Source: Corythucha ciliata
Lineage: Eukaryota > Arthropoda > Insecta > Hemiptera > Tingidae
Reading direction: 5' to 3'
NCBI GenBank assembly: GCA_038030265.1
Contig: CM075937.1
Coordinates: forward strand, 13,578,001-13,642,000
DNA: 64,000 nucleotides
In this document: positions 1-10,830 of the stretch, piece after piece
How the letters are laid out: every line of letters begins with the position of its first letter
Position numbering within the stretch: the stretch's first letter is position 1
Notes under the pieces: generated by a model
The model's database searches: none
What the model was told of the DNA's origin: nothing
What the model saw: only the letters and a program-made list of their open reading frames with translations
Position numbers and translations under genes: made by a program

Positions 1-2184
1 TTTTTAAAAATGGCGGATCATAAGCAAATGGGGGGGGGGTAACACGCCTGATAACCTCCACTTTTTTTGACGTCAAAAAATTCACAAAAATCGTACGAGT
101 CCGAAATGGTGCCACACTTTCATGTTCAGTCATTTCCGACCAGTCCGGTCAGGTCAGCTTCGGTCAAGTCCGGTCACGAAACCATCATTTGCACTATTTC
201 TCAAGTCTCGTGAACCCTTGAGGTCAATTTACCACGTTTCGAGTCTGTTCCATTCAAAGTGACCGCTTCGGTCAACCCCGGTCACGGCTGATCAATTGGC
301 GGTAATTCTTGAGTGGAATCTGACTGGTGGGCCCCTTCAATACAGACAGAAAGAAGAACGGCTCAAATCGGACCAGCGACTGTTGAGTAACATGAATTTG
401 TTTGAGCTTGACCACTCCGATCTTCAAACGGTCGTTTGACCGCTGACCGAAGTCGTGATGAACGATTTGGTTATGAATTTCATGAGCTGGGGCAACTATT
501 TACCCGATTTTTCAGGTTTGGTTGCAATTTTGGAAAAACTCGCGCTGATTCTGGATCGAGAGCAGGCTAGAGCTTCCGGAACTTCGGTCGAAATTTTTCC
601 GAGCTGTGGTTTAGGAGTGGGGAAGCGAAAAAATGCAGATTTTGGCTCGAAAAAATTACACAATGCAGATTTCTCTATGTTAGACTCATTAAGCTATCCC
701 CTCGCCTATATTACATCAACAGCGGAATTTTTAAAAATGGCGGATCATAGGCATGCGAATTGGTGAAACGCCCGATAACCTCCACTTTTTTCGACGTCAA
801 AAAATTCACAAAAATCGTACGAGTCCGAAATGGTGCCACACTTTCATGTTCAGTCATTTCCGACCAGTCCGGTCAGGTCAGCTTCGGTCAAGTCCGGTCA
901 CGAAACCATCATTTGCACTATTTCTCAAGTCTCGTGAACCCTTGAGGTCAATTTACCACGTTTCGAGTCTGTTCCATTCAAAGTGACCGCTTCGGTCAAC
1001 CCCGGTCACGGCTGATCAATTGGCGGTAATTCTTGAGTGGAATCTGACTGGTGGGCCCCTTCAATACAGACAGAAAGAAGAACGGCTCAAATCGGACCAG
1101 CGACTGTTGAGTAACATGAATTTGTTTGAGCTTGACCACTCCGATCTTCAAACGGTCGTTTGACCGCTGACCGAAGTCGTGATGAACGATTTGGTTATGA
1201 ATTTCATGAGCTGGGGCAACTATTTACCCGATTTTTCAGGTTTGGTTGCAATTTTGGAAAAACTCGCGCTGATTCTGGATCGAAAGCAGGCTAGAGCTTC
1301 CGGAACTTCGGTCGAAATTTTTCCGAGCTGTGGTTTAGGAGTGGGGAAGCGAAAAAATGCAGATTTTGGCTCGAAAAAATTACACAATGCAGATTTCTCT
1401 ATGTTAGACTCATTAAGCTATCCCCTCGCCTATATTACATCAACAGCGGAATTTTTAAAAATGGCGGATCATAGGCATGCGAATTGGTGAAACGCCCGAT
1501 AACCTCCACTTTTTTCGACGTCAAAAAATTCACAAAAATCGTACGAGTCCGAAATGGTGCCACACTTTCATGTTCAGTCATTTCCGACCAGTCCGGTCAG
1601 GTCAGCTTCGGTCAAGTCCGGTCACGAAACCATCATTTGCACTATTTCTCAAGTCTCGTGAACCCTTGAGGTCAATTTACCACGTTTCGAGTCTGTTTCA
1701 TTCAAAGTGACCGCTTCGGTCAACCCCGGTCACGGCTGATCAATTGGCGGTAATTCTTGAGTGGAATCTGACTGGTGGGCCCCTTCAATACAGACAGCAA
1801 GAAGAACGGCTCAAATCGGACCAGCGACTGTTGAGTAACATGAATTTGTTTGAGCTTGACCACTCCGATCTTCAAACGGTCGTTTGACCGCTGACCGAAC
1901 TCTCGATGGACGATTTTGTAATGAATTTCATGAGCTGGGACAACTATTTACCAGATTTTCCAGGTTTGGTTGCAATTTTTGAAAAACTCGCGCTGATTCT
2001 GGATCGAGAGCAGTCTAGAGCTCCCGGAACTTCGGTCGAAATTTTTCTGAACTGTGGTTTAGTGTGGTTTAGGAGTGGGGAAGCGAAAAAATGCAGAGTT
2101 TGGCTCGAAAAAATTACACAATGCAGATCTCTCTACGTTAGACTCATTAAGCCACCCCTCACTCACATTTTAACAACGGCCGAA
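1..2184 (+). repeat. Satellite higher-order repeat, copy 1 (three ~727-bp monomers)
   Basis: Three diverged monomers lie in tandem; equivalent points fall at 455, 1179 and 1906, giving monomer steps of 724, 727 and 733 bp. The next copy of the whole block begins at 2185, so the higher-order period is 2184 bp. Monomers ending near 45 and 2230 share a G-run variant (ATAAGCA..TGGGGGGG), whereas the others carry CATAGGCATGCGAATTGG, which separates two monomer types in the order B-A-A. The monomer is rich in CCGGTCA/CGGTCA motifs. Short open frames recur in every monomer (77-106 codons) but match no family I know and are best read as by-products of repetition. The window begins inside the array. 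Confidence 0.93.
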
Positions 2185-4520
2185 TTTTTAAAAATGGCGG
2201 ATCATAAGCACATGGGGGGGGGGTAACACGCCTGATAACCTCCACTTTTTTTGACGTCAAAAAATTCACAAAAATCGTACGAGTCCGAAATGGTGCCACA
2301 CTTTCATGTTCAGTCATTTCCGACCAGTCCGGTCAGGTCAGCTTCGGTCAAGTCCGGTCACGAAACCATCATTTGCACTATTTCTCAAGTCTCGTGAACC
2401 CTTGAGGTCAATTTACCACGTTTCGAGTCTGTTCCATTCAAAGTGACCGCTTCGGTCAACCCCGGTCACGGCTGATCAATTGGCGGTAATTCTTGAGTGG
2501 AATCTGACTGGTGGGCCCCTTCAATACAGACAGAAAGAAGAACGGCTCAAATCGGACCAGCGACTGTTGAGTAACATGAATTTGTTTGAGCTTGACCACT
2601 CCGATCTTCAAACGGTCGTTTGACCGCTGACCGAAGTCGTGATGAACGATTTGGTTATGAATTTCATGAGCTGGGGCAACTATTTACCCGATTTTTCAGG
2701 TTTGGTTGCAATTTTGGAAAAACTCGCGCTGATTCTGGATCGAGAGCAGGCTAGAGCTTCCGGAACTTCGGTCGAAATTTTTCCGAGCTGTGGTTTAGGA
2801 GTGGGGAAGCGAAAAAATGCAGATTTTGGCTCGAAAAAATTACACAATGCAGATTTCTCTATGTTAGACTCATTAAGCTATCCCCTCGCCTATATTACAT
2901 CAACAGCGGAATTTTTAAAAATGGCGGATCATAGGCATGCGAATTGGTGAAACGCCCGATAACCTCCACTTTTTTCGACGTCAAAAAATTCACAAAAATC
3001 GTACGAGTCCGAAATGGTGCCACACTTTCATGTTCAGTCATTTCCGACCAGTCCGGTCAGGTCAGCTTCGGTCAAGTCCGGTCACGAAACCATCATTTGC
3101 ACTATTTCTCAAGTCTCGTGAACCCTTGAGGTCAATTTACCACGTTTCGAGTCTGTTCCATTCAAAGTGACCGCTTCGGTCAACCCCGGTCACGGCTGAT
3201 CAATTGGCGGTAATTCTTGAGTGGAATCTGACTGGTGGGCCCCTTCAATACAGACAGCAAGAAGAACGGCTCAAATCGGACCAGCGACTGTTGAGTAACA
3301 TGAATTTTTCCGAGCTTGACCACTCCGATCTTCAAACGGTCGTTTGACCGCTGACCGAAGTCGTGATGGACGATTTGGTTATGAATTTCATGAGCTGGGG
3401 CAACTATTTACCCGATTTTTCAGGTTTGGTTGCAATTTTGGAAAAACTCGCGCTGATTCTGGATCGAGAGCAGGCTAGAGCTTCCGGAACTTCGGTCGAA
3501 ATTTTTCTGAGCTGTGGTTTAGGAGTGGGGAAGCGAAAAAATGCAGATTTTGGCTCGAAAAAATTACACAATGCAGATTTCTCTATGTTAGACTCATTAG
3601 GCTATCCCCTCGCCTATATTATATCAACAGCGGAATTTTTAAAAATTGCGGATCATAGGCATGCGAAAGGGTGAACTGCCCGATAACCTCCACTTTTTTC
3701 GACGTCAAAAAATTCATAAAAATCATACGAGTCCGAAATGGTGCCACACTTCTATGTTCAGTCATTTCGGACCGATCTGGTCCGGTTAGCATCGGTCAAG
3801 TTCGGTCACGAAACGGTCATTTGCAGTATTTCTCAGGTCTTGTGAACCCTGCAGGTCAATTTACCACACTTCGTGTCTGTACAATTCATAGTGACCGTTT
3901 CGGTCAACCCCGGTCACGGCTGGTCAATTGGCGGTAATTCTTGAATGAAATCTGCCTGGTGGGCCCCTTCAATAGAGACAGCAAGATGAACGGCTCAAAT
4001 CGGACCAGCGACTGTTGAGCAACATGAATTTGTTCGAGCTTGACCACTCCGATCTTCAAACGGTCGTTTGACCGCTGACCGAACTCGTGATGGACGATTT
4101 GGTTATGAATTTCATGAGCTGGGGCAACTATTTACCAGATTTTTCAGGTTTGGTTGCAATTTTGGAAAAACTCGCGCTGATTCTGAATCGAGAGCAGGCT
4201 AGAGTTTCCGGAACTTCAGTCGAAATTTTTCTGAGCGGATGAATGGCGGATCATAGGCATGCGAATTGGTGAAAAGCCCGATAACCTCCACTTTTTTCGA
4301 CGTCAAAAAATTCATAAAAATCATACGAGTCCGAAATGGTGCCACACTTCTATGTTGAGTCATTTCGGATCGGTCAGGTCAGGTCAGCTTCGGTCAATTC
4401 CAGTCACGAAACCTCATTTTTCACTTTTCATCAAATCTTGTAATCCCTGGGGGTCAGATTGCTACTTTTCGCTACCTTACCGTTCGAAGTTACAGCCTTG
4501 GTCAGTTCCGGTCACGGCAC
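2185..4520 (+). repeat. Satellite higher-order repeat, copy 2, decaying at its right edge
   Basis: Positions 2639, 3363 and 4090 correspond to 455, 1179 and 1906 at an offset of exactly 2184. Identity to copy 1 is near-complete up to about 3300, falls visibly after about 3660, and the sixth monomer has lost roughly 130 bp around 4225-4240, where the text jumps from TTTCTGAGC to the GGCGGATCATAGG region. The array continues into a partial seventh monomer ending near the GGTCACGG motif at about 4515. Confidence 0.9.
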
Positions 4521-4654
4521 TGATGTGTGTGAATAGAACTTAATTCAGCAAAAAATGTCTGAAATTACCTGCCTCAATCAACCAAGGCAACCCTCTCCTC
4601 CACCCATAAGGTATTCTATCGCGCCATGATACCCAATTCCGCCCCTCTGAATGA

Positions 4655-5075
4655 ACACTATTTTTTTGTTGCGCTAAATCATACACAATAATCTTATGAG
4701 TTCAAAATGGAGCCACACTTTAATATTTTTCCTAGTCGAAGCAGTCCGGTCAGCTTCGGTCACCAAGTGTTCAGTATCGTTAGTTCTCCTTTCTAGTGAT
4801 TCCTAGAGTACAGCCGGTCACCTTCCCTGACAGTCCTAATGGTCGCGTGGAGGTCGGTGGTTTGGTCCAGCACGGTTACGGCCCTCGGTCAATTTGCGGT
4901 TACTTGGTACTCCTTTCACCCCAGTGGAGCCCATCGTGAGACATGAATCGAATAATAAATCAAGTTTGCTCAGGGAGCACAAGTATGTTTGTTCTCAACA
5001 AATATGCTTTTGGGACCTAACACTTCACACGGTCATTTGACCGATGACTGGGCTCTTCATTGCTGATTCGGCAAC
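4655..5075 (+). repeat. Highly decayed satellite monomer
   Basis: Several landmarks of the monomer remain in order: TATGAGTTCAAAATGGAGCC (intact form ACGAGTCCGAAATGGTGCC), GTCCGGTCAGCTTCGGTCA, the GGCCCTCGGTCAATTTGCGG segment and CACACGGTCATTTGACCGATGAC (given here only as key blocks). The sequence between them is strongly diverged, so this is a relic at the array margin, separated from the recognisable array by about 130 bp of unrelated sequence. Confidence 0.7.
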
Positions 5076-5174
5076 AAATCCCACTTGTTCAGGCTACTAA
5101 GAAGTTTTTTTTTTTTTTTTTTTAGATTAGTTACAATTTTTTCAAACATCTCGCTTTAAACGGGTCTTCTCCAA

Positions 5175-5468
5175 ATGAAACCGGCTAATTCAGTGTTGCC
5201 AACATTGTTTTTCTCGAGAATGACTCTTAGCTGCTCGCTGCAAGTACCTCTCTGAGCGTTTTGTATAATGAAAATTCAATTCCTATTAGGGGCTCCCTCA
5301 TAGGTGCTCCGAGCCCCGAATATGAAACCGGCTAATTCAGTGTTGCCAACATTGTTTTTCTCGAGAATGACTCTTAGCTGCTCGCTGCAAGTACCTCTCT
5401 GAGCGTTTTGTATAATGAAAATTCAATTCCTATTAGGGGCTCCCTCATAGGTGCTCCGAGCCCCGAAT
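5175..5468 (+). repeat. Perfect tandem duplication, 2 x 147 bp
   Basis: The segment beginning ATGAAACCGGCTAATTCAG at 5175 and ending GAGCCCCGAAT recurs immediately at 5322. I see no mismatch between the copies, which implies a very recent duplication or an assembly duplication. No coding content is evident. Confidence 0.93.
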
Positions 5469-5572
5469 AGCGCGTGGTTATCCTCATAAGTCCTCTCTAT
5501 TAGGTGCTCAAAAATGAGGCGCAATGAGTCTTTTTATGCTTAAAAGAGCACCTATGAGTCTTTAAACATACC

Positions 5573-5594
5573 TATATATATATATATATATATA
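5573..5594. repeat. (TA)n microsatellite
   Basis: An uninterrupted TA dinucleotide run of 11 units. Confidence 0.95.
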
Positions 5595-5744
5595 GCAAAT
5601 CGAACCGACCTCGGATTCGTGTTCTAGGGGTTCTGAAACGTGAAAAAAAAGTATCACAACCCATATGTGCGACCATCAGGGCGAGACCAATAGTGCATTT
5701 TTTGAATGAAATGCACTAAAACAAATAACATTTGATATTTTTAG

Positions 5745-5885
5745 GAAGATCACTTAAACTACGAGGGTTAGTGGGTAATGCATGCAAAGTTGTAGCCGTA
5801 GGAGCCTACGTTGTCAGTCTTCCCACGCTGATGTGCGTGAAAAACGAACCGGTTTCGGCTGCTCGTCATCTTCAGCATATAGAAG
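5745..5885 (+). repeat. Dispersed repeat, copy 1 (GTAGCCGTAGGAGCCTACG family)
   Basis: This ~140-bp stretch runs from ACTACGAGGGTTAGTGGGTA through GTAGCCGTAGGAGCCTACG to ACGAACCGGTTTCGGCTGC and CATCTTCAGC. The same order occurs in reverse complement at about 24590-24735, with roughly 85-90% visual identity. The core CGTAGGAGCCTACG is itself palindromic. No coding capacity; probably a MITE or MITE fragment. Confidence 0.8.
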
Positions 5886-5958
5886 TACAACTGAAAACTG
5901 TCAGCCTCTGCGAACACACAAATAATGTTTCACGGTTATAACTCAAATAAGAGCAGGA

Positions 5959-6735
5959 TAGGGATGCGCTCGGTCGCGAGACGGGACTTGAAAATAGTTT
6001 TCGGGACGGAACGCGGGACAAAACCTCAATTTCCCGCGCAGGACGGGTCTTCCCGCGCGGTCGTCCCGCGGGAAATCTTTTTGTTTTTTACTAAAAAGTG
6101 AAACGATTGAGAAAAACCAAATGAATCGTTTGCCTTCTTTGAATCACTGTAACAGAAAATTCATTTCTTTTGCCCCAAAAGTTCCTTTTTGAACACATCG
6201 AATACCTCTTATCAGTGACGGACCCAGCATGTTTTTTAAGGGGAGAGGGGCGAAGCAAACATTTTAGTGAAATTTTAAAACATGCCCCCTTATTCTGCAA
6301 CTCTTTAGGCCCTGTCACACTGAACGCGAACTGCCGCGCGGACTGGTCCACACGCCGAAAAACTGTGACAACAGGGTATGCCTCGCCCCCGCATAGTTTA
6401 GTAGTTATAGTGAAAGCAGTGAGGGATAATTATTAATACCTAGTCAATTGGGAATATTCATAACAGGGATCCAGCGGAGGGGCGTCTGTTGGGGCGGAAT
6501 TCCAAGGTAGGGGGGGATCTTTGAATAATTTGGATTTTGGTCCTCATCTTACTGGACGAAGAAAAATCCAGTTCAATCATCCGCATCATCAATTATCCGA
6601 TCATTTCATTTTTAATTTGTATATTTCCTCCTATATCCCAACGAAACAGTTGTCCCGCGGTACGTCCCGCGCGAGACGGGACGCGGGACGGGACGGGACT
6701 TTTTCGTTTCCCGTCCCGTCCCGCGCGCACCCCTA
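5959..6735. mobile_element. Non-autonomous hAT-like element, complete, with 8-bp TSD
   Basis: The element starts TAGGGATGCGC and ends GCGCACCCCTA, giving near-perfect terminal inverted repeats. It is flanked by an 8-bp direct repeat GAGCAGGA (5951-5958 and 6736-6743), the target duplication length expected of hAT elements. Both ends are packed with GGGACG / CCCGTCCCG and GCGGGAC subterminal repeats, which in hAT elements serve as transposase binding sites (family knowledge). The 777-bp interior has no transposase reading frame; frames at 6091-6436 overlap on opposite strands and look accidental. It must have been mobilised in trans. Confidence 0.88.
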
Positions 6736-6743
6736 GAGCAGGA

Positions 6744-7504
6744 TAAAATGGCTGTGATGGCAGAGGTGACTGGGGCCGCAAAATTTTGTCGAATTTGCTT
6801 TGGTTTGAGAGACGCTCTGTGGTCACAACAAAAATTGTTGGAAAAATTAACCAGAAGAGTTTCGAGCTGATTCAATTTCTATTGAAATACAGTTATCATT
6901 AGGTACGCTTTGGGGACAAAATCTATTTTATTCGATATCTTCAAATATTTGTGCTGGGTACCCCAGAAATGAGAATTTTCGAGGGGCATGAACGTGAATG
7001 AGCGGCGTGGTTGGGAGGGGGGTGAATGTTACGGCTCTGGTACTCGATCAATAATACTGACAATATCGAATGACAAACATGAAAATGTGAAATACAACGA
7101 AAAGTGTCAAACTGTGTGAACTTTAATTGTAATATTTAGTAAGTATATAAGATAAATATTATTGATCGTGCACAATGGAATTTCATATTGCAGAAAACCC
7201 AACCGTTTAGAGATCATCAGAAATCGTTGACAAAAGTGATACTGAAATAAAGGCGTACAGCTTTAACTAGAATCATGACTGAGATGTCGGTTTGGAAACA
7301 ATTTTTGCTAATACCGATGAAATTTTGTTTTCCATTCACATAAAATTCTGTTCCAGAGCAATTCCTTTCCACCCATCTTCTCCAGTAACATGTGTTTTAA
7401 TTCAAGGAGGACGAGTAGAAATGATCTGCTCCAGAGCAGAATTTTATGAAAAATGGAAAGCACTATTAAAAAAACATCAAAAGCTCCAAACACTATGAAC
7501 TTAC
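6744..7504. other. No recognisable feature
   Basis: AT-rich sequence; short frames on both strands resemble nothing I know. Confidence 0.6.
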
Positions 7505-7664
7505 CCATCACAGCTTTGCGAACACGTGAGTTTTCAAACGCACTTTTCTCCCCTTTACGGGGCCACTTAAAAAACGCGCCTGCTTTTCGGGCCTTGACGT
7601 CGGACATCATCATCTGAACAGCTATTTTAGGGGTACTGGCCATATTTTTTCCTGCCCTCGTCTT
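7505..7664 (-). CDS. Possible internal exon of an unidentified gene
   Basis: On the minus strand a pyrimidine-rich acceptor (AACTTTTTTCAG) precedes an open 160-nt block that ends at a good donor (GTGATGG|GTAAGTTC). It would encode about 53 residues rich in Lys, Arg and Ala, with the local motifs QMMMSDVKARKAG and FFKWPRKGEKSAFE. I do not recognise the protein. The upstream segment 7746-7860 also ends at a donor-like site, but none of its frames joins this block without a stop. No partner exon was found, so a chance match to splice consensus is a real alternative. Confidence 0.3.
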
Positions 7665-9552
7665 CTGAAAAAAGTTGTACATAATTGAAACGGTAATTCC
7701 ATCGAATAACGCGTGAAAATACATACAAAAATTATAAGTACTCACTTGTTATTTTGCGCTCTCCTCGACAGCCAGAGAGGGTTCAAAGGCCTCGAACCAG
7801 ACCCCCGGCAGAGGCGAAGTTCTGGTCATTTCGGCTTTCATCGACGGAAACATTCAAACAAAAACCACATAAGTAAAGCCATAGTAAAGCTTTCAACGCC
7901 AAAAATTACGAGTTTCTCTTCATCTTTTTTAGAAGCTGTTTGGGCCAAACTGATCTATTCATTCGCAGGGCATTGTCTATGGCACATTAAAAAAGAGAGA
8001 ACAACAGCAAAAGGCACAAATGAGGCCCACAGCTACAGGCTAGCCGTGTATTGCAGCAGAGCAATACACAAAAAGTTAATTTGACATGCTCTTGAACCAC
8101 GTCGTTAAAACAACTTATAACAGCTGAAAAATACCTCAATAAATGCTGATAGCCAAAGACAGTGAGATGGCATGAGCTCTTTCGGCACTAACTTCGAAAT
8201 ATGAGCGTGATTTCCTACCACGAGTTCCATCAGTTTAGCAGTCTGCCCGTCAGTAAAGTATAAACTTGTCTTTCAGGTAACGACACTGATTGTGAGAGTG
8301 AGTAGATATTGACGAGTGAGCCAGTGACATTGTAGTTCACATACGAACTACAATATGCAACTATAAAGCACGAGAAAAAGAGTCGAAATTTGAAATCCGA
8401 TCACATTGGTCTGCACGTGGATCTGGATACGATAACAACGGAAAACAACCACCACGTTATCAAGAAAGATCCAACGGACGTAAAACGTCATGAGTTCTTC
8501 GAATACGATTTTGTTCTTCCTAAGTGAAATTAAATTTATTGTTGTTGTGTAAAATGAATCAGGTACATTCATTTATTAAGATGGATTGGGATAATTAGCT
8601 AACTACATAGCTAATCGTTAAACCGTTCCCATCACTCCATCACCGTTCCATGGTGGAGGGGGATTTTATCCCCCCCCCCTACACCTCATCATAATAGCCG
8701 GTCAAATCGTTTAAAAAATCGGCGACGGTCGGGAGGGCAGTGGTGCGGTGAATAAAAGGAATATTTAACACTATTTCAGACACATGCAAATTCCTCATTA
8801 TTCCACTTCGTTCGGAGCGTTCAGCTTTCTAACGTTCCAATCTGACGAAAAGAGAATTATTCAAGTTAGGTTAGAAATGAACGTTTGGAACGTCAGATTC
8901 CCTAACGTTCTGATCGTCCGGCAAACGTTCCGTGCGATCTGGGGTAGGTCTTTAAGCACGATGAATGATGGGTGAAGGGTAAGTGGAACCGTAAAAAATT
9001 ATATCCCAAAAAGGTCAAAGTCAGTTGATTATGTTGGTGAGCTGGTAGAAGAATTGAGGCAGGGAAGCCCGCTTTTATCCTACGCGCTTCTTTTGTTTCT
9101 TCTTTTTTATTTCTCTGAAATGAAGTTGTGTGGCAAATGGAAGACTTTACGGAACCGTTAAATTAAATAAATATGAACCTAATTGGCTTTAAAAGGCTTT
9201 GAACGATCAAATGTAAAAAAAAAAAAAAAGCGTACGTTCCTGAGGCGTCTAATCGCACTACAAACTCTACCGATAATGGCACTCGACCTTGCCGCCGAGG
9301 CTAGGCTGGTTAGTGCGAGGGAACCCTAATTTTGCGTTTGAAACTTCCCTGGGCTGCTATCATCAAACTCGACACCGCCTTCAATTTTTTTTTTTTTTTT
9401 AACTAACATTGCCAGTCGAATCATGAGAAGGAGGGTCTGATGTATGAGGGAGGGATTGTGCACCTCTGCCTCGTCGTGTCTGGGAAGGGAAGTCTCTTAC
9501 TTGAACTAAATGAGTTGGCATGTGTGGAGTGGCATACTTTGAATTCGCGCCT
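7665..9552. other. No supported gene
   Basis: Several frames of 60-145 codons occur, none with a recognisable domain. Around 8815-8935 there is a loose inverted repetition of AACGTTC-type words. Homopolymer C (about 8670) and A (about 9215) runs are present. Confidence 0.5.
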
Positions 9553-9675
9553 TTAACTTTTCGAGACCGAGACGAGACCGACTTTTCATGATCGAGACGA
9601 GACCGACTTTCATGAGCGAGACCGAGACCACTCAAGTCTCGTCTCGGTCTCGGTCTCGTGCATCACTAGAGTTCC
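9553..9675 (-). mobile_element. hAT-like terminal fragment with CGAGACCGAGAC repeats
   Basis: Read on the minus strand, AGTGATGCACGAGACCGAG is followed by many GAGAC/GGTCTCG repeats. Related fragments lie at 48864-48955 and 50901-51016. A terminus TAGTGATGCA plus a dense CGAGACCGAGAC subterminal array resembles hAT-type ends; only one end is present and no target duplication was identified. Confidence 0.55.
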
Positions 9676-10114
9676 CTTAACACTGACAGAGAGTTGCCAC
9701 TTGAAATCAGGAATAGTGGGCTGTTTTCGTGAGCCCTATGTTAAGAGAGGTTGGCTACCTGACAACCCTTTTCAAAAAGACTTGCTAAGCCACCCCTTCA
9801 CAGGTATCCAGTGTTCGCAAAAGTCCTGTGTTTGCAAACGTCCGTGTTCGCTAATGTCCAGACACATATGGGGGTCGATTCTCTGACCCAATAAGGAAGG
9901 GGTGTCCTTACATAAACTGACACATTGACAGCAGCCCCCCGCGAGAAGAAACCTATATTTTGTGTCAAACATACCCCCAACAATTATTGAGAGTGCCCCT
10001 CCTGTACGTCAGTACAGTTGCTATGGTTGAGAGGGTCCTGAGATACGTCACATGTTCCCCCTCTTCCCCTCATCGTCAACTCGCGTGAGCGGACCGCTTT
10101 TATTTAGTCCTTGA
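9676..10114. other. No recognisable feature
   Basis: Unique-looking sequence with short local repetition of a TGTTCGCAAA / GTGTTTGCAAA word near 9810-9850. Confidence 0.5.
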
Positions 10115-10830
10115 CTACAACCACAAATTAGCGTCGTCGTTTCAAATGTAGTTTCTTATTTGTTTTTAGTGCTGAATCAAATGTACGGTGGTTCGATTCT
10201 CTGAAATCAATGTTATTTGTGTTATGAACGAAAAGACCCGGAAAAACGCGATTTTTCCTATACTTAAATATGGACTGAAAAATTTGTATAATTATTTAGA
10301 CAGAACGAACCATGCTCTCATCGTATGTAGTTTTTTGTGCTGAATTTTATGAGCTGTAGTAGGGATCGCTGGTATCAATAATTTGTGAGTTACGCACAAT
10401 CATCTCCAGAATTTTTATAGGGATTGTTCTTATATTTGTGGCCGTATCTCAAAAAGTGTTGACCCCAGGGATAGCTACAAACGCTCATTCGATTCAGCAC
10501 AAAAAAACTACAACTAACCAGAGACTAGTTAGTCCTGCCCGAAATCTTGACACGTGTTTACATAGCGAATCAAAGTATCAGATAGAACTCGATTTTTCGG
10601 ATATTTCCGTTTGTAACTCAAAGAACACTGATCGCAGGGAAACGAGCCACCATGCATTCGATTCAGCGCCAAAAACTACTTCAGAGATGACCATTGCGTC
10701 AACTGCATTATACTAAACGTTGAACGTGAGGATTTTTTGGAAATATTCAAGCCAAATCCCAAGTTTTTTTTTAATTCATTTCGTAACTCAAAAACTAATC
10801 GTCGCAAGGACTTTTGGTTGACTTTTATCG
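10115..10830. repeat. Decayed fold-back region built of a GTGCTGAATC..GAGTTACG unit
   Basis: The left half carries two forward copies of a degenerate unit with landmarks TTTTTGTGCTGAAT, GATCGCTGGTATCAAT and TGTGAGTTACG (about 10163-10240 and 10323-10400). The right half carries the reverse complement (GATTCAGCACAAAAAAACTA near 10492, CGTAACTC..GATCGCAGGG near 10610-10640, CATTCGATTCAGCGCC near 10652, and CGTAACTCAAAAACTAATCG near 10787). This mirror arrangement suggests an old fold-back element or inverted tandem array. Confidence 0.5.

Noticed and set aside
455..766. 103-codon frame repeated in each satellite monomer, nearly identical
   Set aside because: Its conservation follows from the tandem repetition itself; monomer B carries a shifted version, no splice or start context exists, and several other frames in the monomer are equally conserved.
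7746..7862. Minus-strand frame MFPSMKAEMTRT ending at a donor-like site
   Set aside because: The frame reaches a stop before the donor, and no frame joins the block at 7505-7664 without a stop.
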